This document shows, piece after piece, positions 1-7,034 of a stretch of 12,336 bases of DNA. Under the pieces are notes generated by a model that worked only from the letters and a program-made list of their open reading frames with translations, was not told where the DNA came from and made no database searches. Positions within the stretch are counted from its first letter, which is position 1. Every line of letters begins with the position of its first letter. The translations under genes were made by a program, and so were the position numbers. The DNA lies in the NCBI GenBank assembly GCA_964389365.1, contig CAYMDO010000041.1, positions 1-12,336 of the forward strand, written 5' to 3'. Origin of the DNA: UBA993 sp964389365 (GTDB lineage Bacteria > Bacillota > Dethiobacteria > DTU022).

Positions 1-49
1 AGCCCACAGCGGACTTTCACCGCCAAGCTAACGCCCATGCCGGGCGCAC
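1..49 (-). mobile_element. Group II intron (class C type), 5' end only, cut by window edge
   Basis: Read on the minus strand from base 49, the sequence opens with GTGCGCCCGGCATGGGC and soon contains GGTGAAAGTCC. Both match the start of domain I in class C bacterial group II introns (the Oceanobacillus iheyensis intron begins almost identically, GUGUGCCCGGCAUGGG). These are self-splicing ribozymes, usually with a reverse transcriptase in domain IV. Class C members characteristically insert just after Rho-independent terminator hairpins, and here a hairpin ends 7 nt before the proposed first intron base, in the same orientation. The ribozyme core, any reverse transcriptase and the 3' end would lie beyond the left edge, so I cannot say whether it is complete. 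The boundary could be base 49 or 50. Confidence 0.72.
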
Positions 50-84
50 CATAAATAAGCGGCATCTGTCTCAGACTGCCGCTT
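50..84 (-). terminator. Terminator-like hairpin after codY
   Basis: AAGCGGCA (57-64) pairs perfectly with TGCCGCTT (77-84). Inside, TCTG and CAGA add four more pairs around a three-base loop, with one bulged base. On the minus strand the stem is followed by ATTTATG, a poor U tract, and then by the intron start. It sits 46 nt past the codY stop. The intron insertion may have replaced the rest of the U tract. Confidence 0.6.
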
Positions 85-129
85 GGTCATGCCCATTACT
101 TAGCCTGTTGGTAGTCGGGGCGGATCCTG

Positions 130-906
130 TTAATATGGTCCGGATTTAAAAGAGCGGGTAGCTACCATCTCCAGGGCATGCAAGTTCTTTACCCTGATGA
201 AAGTTCCCTTCATCCCCAGCGAACGCGATTCAATAATGCCGGCGCTTTCAAACTTGCGAAGGGCATTGACAATCACCGAACGGGTAATGCCCAAGCTATC
301 TGCTATCTTGCTGGCAATAACCACACTTTCATTGTTAGTGATGTTTTTCAGGATCTCTTCAATCGCTTCTACTTCAGAGTAAGATAAACTTTCAAATGCC
401 CCTTCGGCAAGTTTTTTATTCCTGTTAACCTCTTCTTCTTTCTCCAACTTCTCGAGGCGTTGGACCATACCAATCATGAGCGCCCCGATTTCCGCCAGGG
501 CCAGCTGATCATCGTCCAGCGGTTTTTTTGCTGAACAGAACATCAGCAGGTCTGATTTCTTCTCCTCAGCTGTAAGAGGCACAAATGAATAGAAATAATC
601 TCCCTGCGCTTCTTGGCCGGTATTAGTTTCATTGTAAACAGCTTCGCTGTTCTTAAGCTGCTGCATAAAATTCTGATCGGCGGAAAGTGACCGATCTTGA
701 ATTAACTGCTGCAAATTATCGGCCAGTTCAACCGATCCGGGTTCAGCCGCTATGATAACACCTTCCCTGTCCACTAACAAAACTGCGGCGTTAATATGCA
801 ACGAAAATGCATTAACTGCCTGCTGCAGGTTCGGCATCGGGCTATCACCGTCTTGGAGAGAGCTGTTTAACGCCCTGATCTTTTCGGGTAACAGCTTATT
901 CTTCAT
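130..906 (-). CDS. codY: CodY, global transcriptional regulator sensing GTP and branched-chain amino acids
   Basis: A 258-residue protein, almost exactly the length of Bacillus CodY (259). The N-terminal two thirds form the GAF ligand-binding region. The C-terminus has the CodY winged helix-turn-helix, with ASKIADSLGITRSVIVNAL at about 198-216 followed by the hallmark RKFESAGIIESRSLGMKGT. In Firmicutes CodY binds DNA when GTP and isoleucine, leucine or valine are plentiful, and represses nutrient-acquisition and stationary-phase genes. The ATG start is supported by AAAGGAGG eight bases upstream and a sigma-A promoter before that. It lies outside the common xerC-hslVU-codY arrangement; larC ends 118 nt upstream. 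No clear copy of the CodY box AATTTTCNGAAAATT was found by eye in the window. Confidence 0.96.
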   Translation of the reverse strand: MKNKLLPEKIRALNSSLQDGDSPMPNLQQAVNAFSLHINAAVLLVDREGVIIAAEPGSVELADNLQQLIQDRSLSADQNFMQQLKNSEAVYNETNTGQEAQGDYFYSFVPLTAEEKKSDLLMFCSAKKPLDDDQLALAEIGALMIGMVQRLEKLEKEEEVNRNKKLAEGAFESLSYSEVEAIEEILKNITNNESVVIASKIADSLGITRSVIVNALRKFESAGIIESRSLGMKGTFIRVKNLHALEMVATRSFKSGPY

Positions 907-928
907 CTGTCGAGCCTCCTTTGATTAA

Positions 929-957
929 TTTATAATACATAATATTGGCTATGTCAA
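929..957 (-). promoter_or_regulatory. Sigma-A promoter of codY
   Basis: On the minus strand a perfect TTGACA (-35, 952-957) is separated by 17 nt from TATAAA (-10, 929-934). Transcription would start about 15-18 nt before the ribosome binding site. This is the best promoter in the window and implies that codY is transcribed independently of larBC. Confidence 0.75.
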
Positions 958-964
958 CAATATT
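941..964. promoter_or_regulatory. Inverted repeat around the codY -35 box, possible operator
   Basis: AATATTG (941-947) and CAATATT (958-964) form a perfect 7-bp inverted repeat with a 10-bp spacer containing the -35 hexamer. A dimeric regulator bound here would block RNA polymerase. It does not match the CodY box, so simple autoregulation is not indicated. AT-rich promoter DNA can produce such repeats by chance. Confidence 0.35.
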
Positions 965-1024
965 CTAACTTTTGACGACTGAAGCAAAGACTTTTTGTTT
1001 TTACTAAAGAGCTAGCCAAAAGCG

Positions 1025-2242
1025 TTATTGGCGGGTACTTCTAAACAGATGCTCGGCCATTCGGTAAACCTCTTTGAGCGGCAGCCCTGAAATCCTGGCG
1101 ATTTTGCAGCAGTCCTCATACTCTGGGGCAAAGTGAAGAATAGTCTCACCCGAACTGACCGGGCAGTACTTAATGTGAATTACCCCCCATCTTGTCTCAA
1201 CCCGGCCTATATCACGCTGTTTCATCAACTTTTTCATCCGGTTCAGGCGCAGGCCCAGGGTACTGGTTTCGGTAAAAATCAGATCGCGGATTGAATTTAG
1301 CATATGGGGCGGGGCCAGCACCGTCAGCTGTACTGCAGGACGGTTTTTCTTCATTTGGACAGGGGTAAAGAATACGTCAAGGGCACCGCAGGCAAAGAGC
1401 TTATCCATAAGGTACCCATAGATCTCGGGATTTAGATCGTCTATGTTCGCTTCAAGCTGAATCATGTCATCCGCATCATGATCTGCCGGGCGGATAATTG
1501 TGCCCATTAACAGGCGCAGGAAATTTGGCCTTGAGAGTTCGTAGCTGCCGGCACCATAACCAACCCCCTGCAGGGTGAAGTCCGGCAGGGGGCCGAATTC
1601 TTTGGCAATTGCGGTTAAGATCGCAGCCCCGGTAGGAGTAACCAATTCAAGATTATCCGGGTTTCCGCATACCGGCACTCCTCTCCTTGCCAACAGCTCC
1701 AGGGTTGCAGGCGCAGGCAGCGGCAGTTTCCCGTGGCCACAGGTAATTTCACCCCTGCCCATAGGGAGCGGCGATGAATATACATCCTCTATTTTAAGCA
1801 GGTTGAGTGCAACAGCAGCGCCAACCACATCAATGATTGCGTCAACGGCCCCGACCTCGTGAAAATGGACCTGGTTTACTGCAATTCCATGAACGGCCGC
1901 CTCAGCCTCAGCCAGGTTATTAAAGATTAACCTGCTCATTTCTTTAACCGGATCGGGAAGATCGGCATCATCAATCAGCGTGATAATCTGCGGCAGGCAC
2001 CGCTGCTGACGCTGTTCATTTTCAACAATTACCTGCAGCCTTGTACCGGCCAAGCCACGGCCGGTAACTTTTTCAGCCACCAGCCGGAAACCTTTAAGCG
2101 GCAACCCGGCCATGGCTGAGCGCAGGTGATCCAGATCGAGCCCCAGGTCAAGCATGGCGCCGAGGGTCATATCCCCGCTGATCCCGCAGTAACAGTCGAA
2201 ATATAATATCTTTCCCCGACTCGGGCAGATGCTGTTGATCAC
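1025..2242 (-). CDS. larC: LarC, CTP-dependent nickel insertase for the nickel-pincer nucleotide cofactor
   Basis: A 405-residue uninterrupted LarC. The family inserts nickel into pyridinium-3,5-bisthiocarboxylic acid mononucleotide to complete the cofactor used by lactate racemase and other LarA-type enzymes. The N-terminal part has the family opening KILYFDCYCGISGDM (11-25) and FHEVGAVDAIIDVVG (127-141). The C-terminal (LarC2) part has LEANIDDLNPE (263-273), PVQMKKNRPA (294-303) and TSTLGLR (326-332). In Lactobacillus plantarum the two halves are joined by a programmed frameshift; here they form one frame. The start is GTG in a GTGA overlap with the larB stop, indicating translational coupling. 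No larA or larE is visible in the window. Confidence 0.94.
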   Translation of the reverse strand: MINSICPSRGKILYFDCYCGISGDMTLGAMLDLGLDLDHLRSAMAGLPLKGFRLVAEKVTGRGLAGTRLQVIVENEQRQQRCLPQIITLIDDADLPDPVKEMSRLIFNNLAEAEAAVHGIAVNQVHFHEVGAVDAIIDVVGAAVALNLLKIEDVYSSPLPMGRGEITCGHGKLPLPAPATLELLARRGVPVCGNPDNLELVTPTGAAILTAIAKEFGPLPDFTLQGVGYGAGSYELSRPNFLRLLMGTIIRPADHDADDMIQLEANIDDLNPEIYGYLMDKLFACGALDVFFTPVQMKKNRPAVQLTVLAPPHMLNSIRDLIFTETSTLGLRLNRMKKLMKQRDIGRVETRWGVIHIKYCPVSSGETILHFAPEYEDCCKIARISGLPLKEVYRMAEHLFRSTRQ

Positions 2243-3006
2243 CGGTCCCCCGCCCTTTCTCCCACTTTGTTAATCAGGGCCGCCAAATAGCCGGCCCCGA
2301 AGCCGTTATCAATATTTACCACAGCCACCCCGGTCGCGCAACTGTTCAGCATTGTAAGCAGCGGGGCAAGGCCGCCGAAGTGCGAGCCGTAACCGACGCT
2401 TGTTGGCACCGCTATAACCGGACAGGTTGCCAAGCCGCCAACCACACTGGCCAGGGCCCCCTCCATCCCCGCAACAACCACGATAACCCTGGCTTCGGCA
2501 ATTAAATCCCAGTTATCAAAAAGGCGGTGAATACCCGCCACGCCTACATCATAAAGCCTTGTCACCCGGCTGCCGATCAGTTCGGCAGTAAGCGCTGCTT
2601 CTTCCGCAACAGGCAAATCGGCAGTCCCGGCCGAAACAACCGTTACTGAACCTAGCAGGGGTTTGCGGTGCCGGCTGTGCAGCACCAGCGACCGCGCTTC
2701 CCGGTAGTAGATGACATCCGGAAGTATGGCTTTTACCGCTTCGTAGGCAGCCTCATCGGCCCTTGTTGCCAGAACAGTATCGCCGGAAACAGCAAGATGT
2801 TTAAAAATAACAGCTATTTGCTCCACCGTTTTTCCGGGGCAAAAAATAACCTCCGGGAACCCCCGCCTTAAATGGCGCTGGTGATCTATCCTGGCAAATT
2901 GCAGATTTTCATAAGGTAAAACCTGCAGCCTGTCAATAGCCTCCTCAACGCCAACCTTACCGTTTTGAACAGCGGAGAGCAGCTCATGCAGCGCTTTTTT
3001 ATTAAT
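2239..3006 (-). CDS. larB: LarB, pyridinium-3,5-biscarboxylic acid mononucleotide synthase
   Basis: LarB carboxylates and hydrolyses nicotinic acid adenine dinucleotide, the first step of nickel-pincer cofactor synthesis. The C-terminal two thirds are PurE-like, with VVSAGTADLPVAEEA, DVGVAGIHRL and VVNIDNGFGAGY. The cysteine in LNSCATG is residue 223 when counted from the proposed start, close to the catalytic Cys221 of L. plantarum LarB. The first standard start in frame is GTG at 2826, but the 60 codons upstream read as the normal LarB N-terminus, including LPYENLQFARIDHQRHLRRGF and PEVIFCPGKT. That stretch holds no ATG, GTG or TTG; a stop lies at 3013-3015. I place the start at ATT (3004-3006), 10 nt after AAAGGAG, giving 255 residues, a usual LarB length. 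CTG at codon 6 is the alternative. It overlaps larC by 4 nt. Confidence 0.9.
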   Translation of the reverse strand: MNKKALHELLSAVQNGKVGVEEAIDRLQVLPYENLQFARIDHQRHLRRGFPEVIFCPGKTVEQIAVIFKHLAVSGDTVLATRADEAAYEAVKAILPDVIYYREARSLVLHSRHRKPLLGSVTVVSAGTADLPVAEEAALTAELIGSRVTRLYDVGVAGIHRLFDNWDLIAEARVIVVVAGMEGALASVVGGLATCPVIAVPTSVGYGSHFGGLAPLLTMLNSCATGVAVVNIDNGFGAGYLAALINKVGERAGDR

Positions 3007-3016
3007 AACTTTTCAA

Positions 3017-3023
3017 CTCCTTT
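3017..3023 (-). promoter_or_regulatory. Ribosome binding site deciding the larB start
   Basis: AAAGGAG on the minus strand lies 10 nt before the ATT codon at 3006. A TTG at 3014-3016 close to this site opens a frame that ends after four codons, so it cannot start larB. The site is why the ATT start is preferred over the internal GTG at 2826. Confidence 0.55.
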
Positions 3024-3165
3024 GCAAACTGCAGTAATGCCAATCGGGAATTAAGTGTATTTATAATAATAACGCAGCTGCAAAGATTTGAAAAGGAAAA
3101 GCGGGTTAACGGAGCGAAAAATAGAGAGTGTGAAAAAGCAACAAACAGCGAAAGAGGGGATCCTA

Positions 3166-3696
3166 TTGATTATCACCTACGACGGTAAAACCCCGCATAT
3201 AGGCGAAAATTGTTTTATAGCACCCAACGCCTCCCTGATCGGCGATGTAATTGTTGAGGACGATGTAAGCATCTGGTTTGGGGCAGTGCTGCGCGGTGAT
3301 TATGGCAGGATTATCGTTAAAAAGGGCAGCAGTATCCAGGATAATGTGGTGGTTCATGTTATTCCGGATTGCGAAACAGTGATCGGCGAAAACGTTACCG
3401 TAGCCCACGGAGTGATTTTGCACGGTTGCACGATCGAAAACAGCGCTATTATCGGGATGGGTTCGGTAGTGCAGGATTTTTGCATAATCGGCGAAGAGTC
3501 GATGATTGCAGCCGGGGCTGTTGTGCCGAGCAGCATGAAAGTGCCGCCAAGGCATCTGGCGGCCGGCGTGCCGGCAGTAGTCAAAAAGGAAATTACCGGG
3601 GCATCCCTGATGTGGGTCAAGACCAGCGCCCCCATGTACCAGGAACTGGCTAACCGCTATAAGGAACAGGGCCTCGGCAGGTTGTCACACAGCTAA
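3166..3696 (+). CDS. Gamma-class carbonic anhydrase family protein (left-handed beta-helix)
   Basis: A 176-residue hexapeptide-repeat protein of the YrdA/PaaY/gamma-carbonic-anhydrase family, probably a trimeric zinc or iron enzyme interconverting CO2 and bicarbonate. The three metal-binding histidines are at positions 64 (VVVHV), 81 and 86 (VAHGVILHG). The conserved GAVLRGD (39-45) and IQDN (57-60) are also present. Hexapeptide repeats fill residues about 13-145 and a short helix closes the C-terminus. I chose TTG at 3166 because GAGGGG stands 6 nt upstream and the family normally starts just before the YDGK segment. An open frame continues back to TTG at 3088, but those 26 residues are Lys/Glu-rich, resemble nothing in the family and lack a good ribosome site. 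Not every family member has measured carbonic anhydrase activity. It is transcribed divergently from larB. Confidence 0.88.
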   Translation: MIITYDGKTPHIGENCFIAPNASLIGDVIVEDDVSIWFGAVLRGDYGRIIVKKGSSIQDNVVVHVIPDCETVIGENVTVAHGVILHGCTIENSAIIGMGSVVQDFCIIGEESMIAAGAVVPSSMKVPPRHLAAGVPAVVKKEITGASLMWVKTSAPMYQELANRYKEQGLGRLSHS

Positions 3697-3725
3697 TCAA
3701 GATATTATATATCCGGTTGCAGAAA

Positions 3726-3757
3726 GGGCGCTTCCAAAACGGAAACGCCCCTGTTTA
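3726..3757. terminator. Bidirectional terminator between the carbonic anhydrase gene and flxA
   Basis: GGGCGCTTCC (3726-3735), loop AAAAC, GGAAACGCCC (3741-3750) form a 10-bp stem with one mismatch on the plus strand. On the minus-strand RNA the mismatch becomes a U-G pair. The plus side is followed by CTGTTTATT and the minus side by TTTCTG. It lies between two converging genes and should end both transcripts. Confidence 0.75.
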
Positions 3758-3772
3758 TTGCCAGCCAACTTA

Positions 3773-4600
3773 TCAATATTCTGCCGGAAGCCCATTCAAC
3801 TGGGCCAGGCTGAAGACCGGCCCGTCCTTGCATACATAAACCGGTCCGATGTTACAGCGGCCGCACTTGCCTACACCGCATTTCATGCGCATTTCAAGAG
3901 TGGTCACTACCTGCTCATCCTCAAACCCGAGTTTTTCGAGTGCCTGCAGCACAAACTTGATCATTACAGGCGGGCCGCAGGTAACAGCCATTTTCCCCTG
4001 CGGTGTAAAAGCAAGCTCGGATACATAAGCGGGAACAAATCCAACATGGCCTTTCCAATCAGGAAATTCCGCATCCACGGTCAGGTGCACTTTCGTACCG
4101 GGCTGTTCCGTCCATGTTTCCTTAAGTTCACTCTTCCGGATCATGTCCGCCGGACTGCGAGCCCCGTAAACAATATCAATCTGCCCGTAATCACTGCGGT
4201 TGGCAAAGCAGTAACCGATTAACGATCTGAGCGGCGCAAGCCCGATCCCCCCGCCGATGAAAAGCAGATCCCTCCCTTTTAACTCTTCGACAGGAAAACC
4301 ATTGCCATACGGCCCCCTGATCCCAATCCGGGCACCCTGTGCCAGGCCGTGCAGTGCGCCTGATACAACCCCGACATCCTTGATGCTGAATTCCAGGCAA
4401 TCGCGGCAGGTTGGGGACGAGGTGATCGAAAAAATGGCTTCGCCGGCTGGCGGTACCGATAACATGGCACACTGGCCGGGCATAAATTCAAACGGCAGGC
4501 CGTCTGAGCCCAAGATCCTGATTGTTTTAATATCCGGGGTCTCCGCTGTGATATCGATTACTGTGGCGGTTTGCGGCATTAAGGGATTATCGCTGCACAT
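3773..4600 (-). CDS. flxA: FlxA, FAD/NAD(P)-binding subunit of the HdrABC-FlxABCD complex
   Basis: A 275-residue ferredoxin-NADP-reductase-type flavoprotein, related to sulfhydrogenase gamma and AsrB. It should exchange electrons between NAD(H) and the Flx/Hdr iron-sulfur chain. The FAD domain has FMPGQCAML and FSITSSP (57-63). The nucleotide-binding domain has GGGIGLAPLRS (117-127) and CGPPVM (208-213). A C-terminal [2Fe-2S]-type cluster is formed by cysteines about 241, 246, 249 and 257 (CGVGKCGRCNIG...VC), as in PyrK. The usual RxYS flavin motif lacks its arginine, which is also common in AsrB-like relatives. A GTG at 4609 is in frame, but the sequence GGGAGG overlaps it and sits 8 nt before ATG 4600, so ATG is the start. 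It overlaps flxB by 14 nt and is the last gene of the operon. Confidence 0.9.
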   Translation of the reverse strand: MCSDNPLMPQTATVIDITAETPDIKTIRILGSDGLPFEFMPGQCAMLSVPPAGEAIFSITSSPTCRDCLEFSIKDVGVVSGALHGLAQGARIGIRGPYGNGFPVEELKGRDLLFIGGGIGLAPLRSLIGYCFANRSDYGQIDIVYGARSPADMIRKSELKETWTEQPGTKVHLTVDAEFPDWKGHVGFVPAYVSELAFTPQGKMAVTCGPPVMIKFVLQALEKLGFEDEQVVTTLEMRMKCGVGKCGRCNIGPVYVCKDGPVFSLAQLNGLPAEY

Positions 4601-5612
4601 TTTTTTCACCTCCCAGGGCTTTGATTGCCAAAACTATATCGAGGTTAACCGGACAGCTGCGCAAACAACGGCCGCAGCCTACACAGGCTAGATCACCATA
4701 CGTTTCAGGGTAATACAGCAGTTTATGCAAGAAACGCTGCCTGACCCTTTCCCTGCGTCCGGGACGTGGGTTGTGGCCGCCGGCCATCTGCGTAAAATGG
4801 CCGAACATGCAGCTGTCCCAGCAGCGGAAGCGCTCACCGGCCGTTTCATGGCCATAATCTTCAACATCAAAACAGTAGCAGGTCGGGCAGATATAGGTGC
4901 AGGCCCCGCAACCTAGGCAGCTCTTATAAAGCTTGTCCCAGGCCGGATCTTCAAATCGGCCTTTCAGGCTTTCGCTGAACCCTTCCAGGTTTAAGCTGAA
5001 ATCAGCGGTTTTTACCGCAGCCGGCGCAAAAAACTGTCCGTTATCATCAGCCAGCAGTGAGGAAGATTTTTTGATCAGGGCTTCGCCTTTTGAGGTTTGA
5101 ACTTCAAGCATCAAGCTGCCGTCTTCGGAATTGAGAAAAGCCATCAGATCGGCCTCCGGAGCAATTAGCGGATCGATACCAAAAACAGTGCAGAAACAAA
5201 AGGGATCGGGGACGGTGCAGGCCAGGGCAACGACGGTGGTTTTGGCGCGTCTCTTCCTGTAGAGTTCATCAACAGGCTCCTGATTTATGTAAACCCGGTC
5301 AAGCATCCCAATCGCTTTCAGGTCACAGGGATGAACACCAAAAGCAGTTACCGGCCCCGGCTCTTCCCCTTCGGTGAGCTCCATACCCCGGCCGCTGCAG
5401 CGGTAGTGCATGTAGGTTTCTTCGCGCGGGAAAAAAAGATCCTTGGGCGGTACCGCACTGGCCGGAGCATCAAGGGCAACCTGGTCACCTGCGGCCCACT
5501 CTTTGAATAATACGGCTGAACCTTCCCTAACCGGCAAAAAGAGCCTGCCTTCACCAGACAGATGAGACCATAAAGCATGAAGCTGATCCGCTTTTATAGT
5601 TTTTTTCACCAT
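4587..5612 (-). CDS. flxB: FlxB, iron-sulfur subunit (AsrA/sulfhydrogenase-beta-like)
   Basis: A 341-residue electron-transfer protein of the family with anaerobic sulfite reductase A and sulfhydrogenase beta. The N-terminal domain has GVHPCDLKAIGMLDRVY near residue 92 and the cysteines of CTVPDPFCFC (132-141). The C-terminal dicluster ferredoxin domain has CLGCGACTYICP (232-243) and CVGCGRCLRSCP (310-321), with further cysteines in PTCYCFD and RCWDSCM between them. It probably passes electrons between FlxA and the rest of the complex. The frame runs back to ATG 5648, but no ribosome site precedes that codon and it would overlap flxC. ATG 5612, or the adjacent GTG 5609, follows GTGAGG closely and is preferred. 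The gap from flxC is 7 nt. Confidence 0.86.
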   Translation of the reverse strand: MVKKTIKADQLHALWSHLSGEGRLFLPVREGSAVLFKEWAAGDQVALDAPASAVPPKDLFFPREETYMHYRCSGRGMELTEGEEPGPVTAFGVHPCDLKAIGMLDRVYINQEPVDELYRKRRAKTTVVALACTVPDPFCFCTVFGIDPLIAPEADLMAFLNSEDGSLMLEVQTSKGEALIKKSSSLLADDNGQFFAPAAVKTADFSLNLEGFSESLKGRFEDPAWDKLYKSCLGCGACTYICPTCYCFDVEDYGHETAGERFRCWDSCMFGHFTQMAGGHNPRPGRRERVRQRFLHKLLYYPETYGDLACVGCGRCLRSCPVNLDIVLAIKALGGEKNVQR

Positions 5613-5619
5613 GACCACC

Positions 5620-6594
5620 TCACTTTTCAGAAAAAGCTGCCGGATCATCCGGTTTGTAGGTTAAGAGCGGGGGTTCTGAATCCGTATTTAAACCGGCCTC
5701 AAACTGACCGTACAGCTCGTTGATATCTTTGATAAGTTTACGGTTAAGGTCCTGCAGCGGAATAGCAACCGGGCAGGCCCGTTGGCATTCGCCGCAATCG
5801 ATACAGCGGCCGGCTCCGTGATAAGCCCGGACAAGATGGAAAAAAAAATTTTCACTGTCACGGTAAGCACGGCCCTGCCAGCGGGGTTTCTCCTGTTCAA
5901 CAAAGCATTCACGGCAGCTGCAGTATGGGCAGGCCTGGCGGCAGGCATAACAGCGCAAACAGCGGGAAAACTCTTTTTGCCAGTAGTCATAACGCTCGTC
6001 TGCCTGCAGTTCCTCCAGTTCATTAACGCCCTTGTAACGCCCGGGAGCCTCATTCTCACCCCGGGGGGCGAGCAGAAGTTGATCGCATATCACCGGATCC
6101 GGGTAAAGGCAGTCGCGGCATTTATTGAGCAGAAGCCGGTCCCGTTCAACTGTTTTCTCCCCGGCGGCAGTTTTTATCACAACTGAACCATTTTGCTCGG
6201 CTATCCCCTGCGGCTCCATTCCGGCAGCAGCAGTGAGCAGGCTGTAATCGAGCATGCCCGGGCAGGATAAGCCGTAAAGAACCACCTGTTCCCGGGCTAC
6301 CATGTTATCCTGCAGCAAACGGTTGAAAGCGCGTGAATCACAACCCTTGACCAGCACGCCAACTTTGCCGTAATCTTTCAATTCATCGAGCAGGTAGCGG
6401 CTTAAATTAACAGCACAAAACGAATCCCATGCCAGCTTTTCCAGATCCTTTTCATCCTGGGCAAACAGCGGCCTGGATTGCCACCAGTAGTGCCCTTTTT
6501 CCCAGCCGAGCAGCAGGCCAATGCGGCCACCCAGCAGGTCCTGCTTAACCGCTTCGCGGATTTTGCTTAACTCTTCTAAGTAACTTTCTACCAC
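5620..6594 (-). CDS. flxC: FlxC, iron-sulfur subunit with many cysteines
   Basis: A 324-residue iron-sulfur protein between flxD and flxB, the position and size expected for FlxC. The N-terminal domain contains VGVLVKGCDSRAFNRLL, like F420-hydrogenase/formate-dehydrogenase beta-type proteins. Cysteines follow at about 159, 162 and 170 (CRDC...C), then a dense cluster CLRCYACRQACPYCSCRECF at 212-231, and CIDCGECQRACPV at 264-275. This gives at least two [4Fe-4S] clusters. The start is GTG 6594, with GAGGG seven bases upstream and a 7-nt overlap with the flxD stop. An upstream in-frame start at 6696 would overlap flxD by over 100 nt and is unlikely. Assignment as FlxC rests on gene order as well as sequence. 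Confidence 0.84.
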   Translation of the reverse strand: MVESYLEELSKIREAVKQDLLGGRIGLLLGWEKGHYWWQSRPLFAQDEKDLEKLAWDSFCAVNLSRYLLDELKDYGKVGVLVKGCDSRAFNRLLQDNMVAREQVVLYGLSCPGMLDYSLLTAAAGMEPQGIAEQNGSVVIKTAAGEKTVERDRLLLNKCRDCLYPDPVICDQLLLAPRGENEAPGRYKGVNELEELQADERYDYWQKEFSRCLRCYACRQACPYCSCRECFVEQEKPRWQGRAYRDSENFFFHLVRAYHGAGRCIDCGECQRACPVAIPLQDLNRKLIKDINELYGQFEAGLNTDSEPPLLTYKPDDPAAFSEK

Positions 6595-7034
6595 CGGGCA
6601 TCCCTCATCTTTCTGTTCGGCCCGAGGGCCTCTATATTGACCGTAATCGCTTCCATCTCTCCGGCAAACTTGTCGCCTTCCGAGCTTGAAATCCAACGGA
6701 CCTCAAAACGGTCAGGTTCAAAACCTGCAAATTCGACCAGGCGTTTAAAAGCTGACAGGCGCCGGCGGCAGTGATAGTTGCCGGTACTGTAATGACAGTC
6801 GCCCGGGTGGCAGCCCGCCACCATCACCCCGTCTGCCCCGCGCTGGAAAGCGCGCAGCACAAACATCGGGTTTAAACGCCCGGAGCAGGGCACCCGGATT
6901 ACTTTAACATTAGCAGGGTAACTCATGCGGCTGGTGCCTGCCAGGTCTCCTCCGGCATAACTGCACCAGTTACAGCAGAAGGCTACAATCAGGGGCTTCC
7001 AACCCGCTGCTTTTTTACTCTGCACTACCGACAT
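6588..7034 (-). CDS. flxD: FlxD (MvhD/FrhD family), electron-transfer link to HdrA
   Basis: A 148-residue MvhD-type [2Fe-2S] protein. The family signatures are complete: CCNWCSYAGGDLAG (20-33), VPCSGR (48-53) and GCHPGDCHYSTGN (74-86). In hydrogenase-Hdr complexes MvhD docks the hydrogenase to HdrA; in the Flx system FlxD does the same for FlxABC. ATG 7034 is preceded by GGAGGTGG and overlaps the hdrA stop by 10 nt, so translation is coupled to hdrA. In some bacteria this domain is fused to HdrA; here it is separate. Confidence 0.93.
   Translation of the reverse strand: MSVVQSKKAAGWKPLIVAFCCNWCSYAGGDLAGTSRMSYPANVKVIRVPCSGRLNPMFVLRAFQRGADGVMVAGCHPGDCHYSTGNYHCRRRLSAFKRLVEFAGFEPDRFEVRWISSSEGDKFAGEMEAITVNIEALGPNRKMRDARW

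Noticed and set aside
3025..3050. Possible sigma-54 site upstream of larB (TTGGCAT ... TTTGC)
   Set aside because: The spacing between the GG and GC elements is about four bases too long for a sigma-54 promoter.
3163..3555. Minus-strand open frame of 130 codons opposite the carbonic anhydrase gene
   Set aside because: The plus strand encodes a clear hexapeptide-repeat enzyme; the antisense frame has no recognisable feature.
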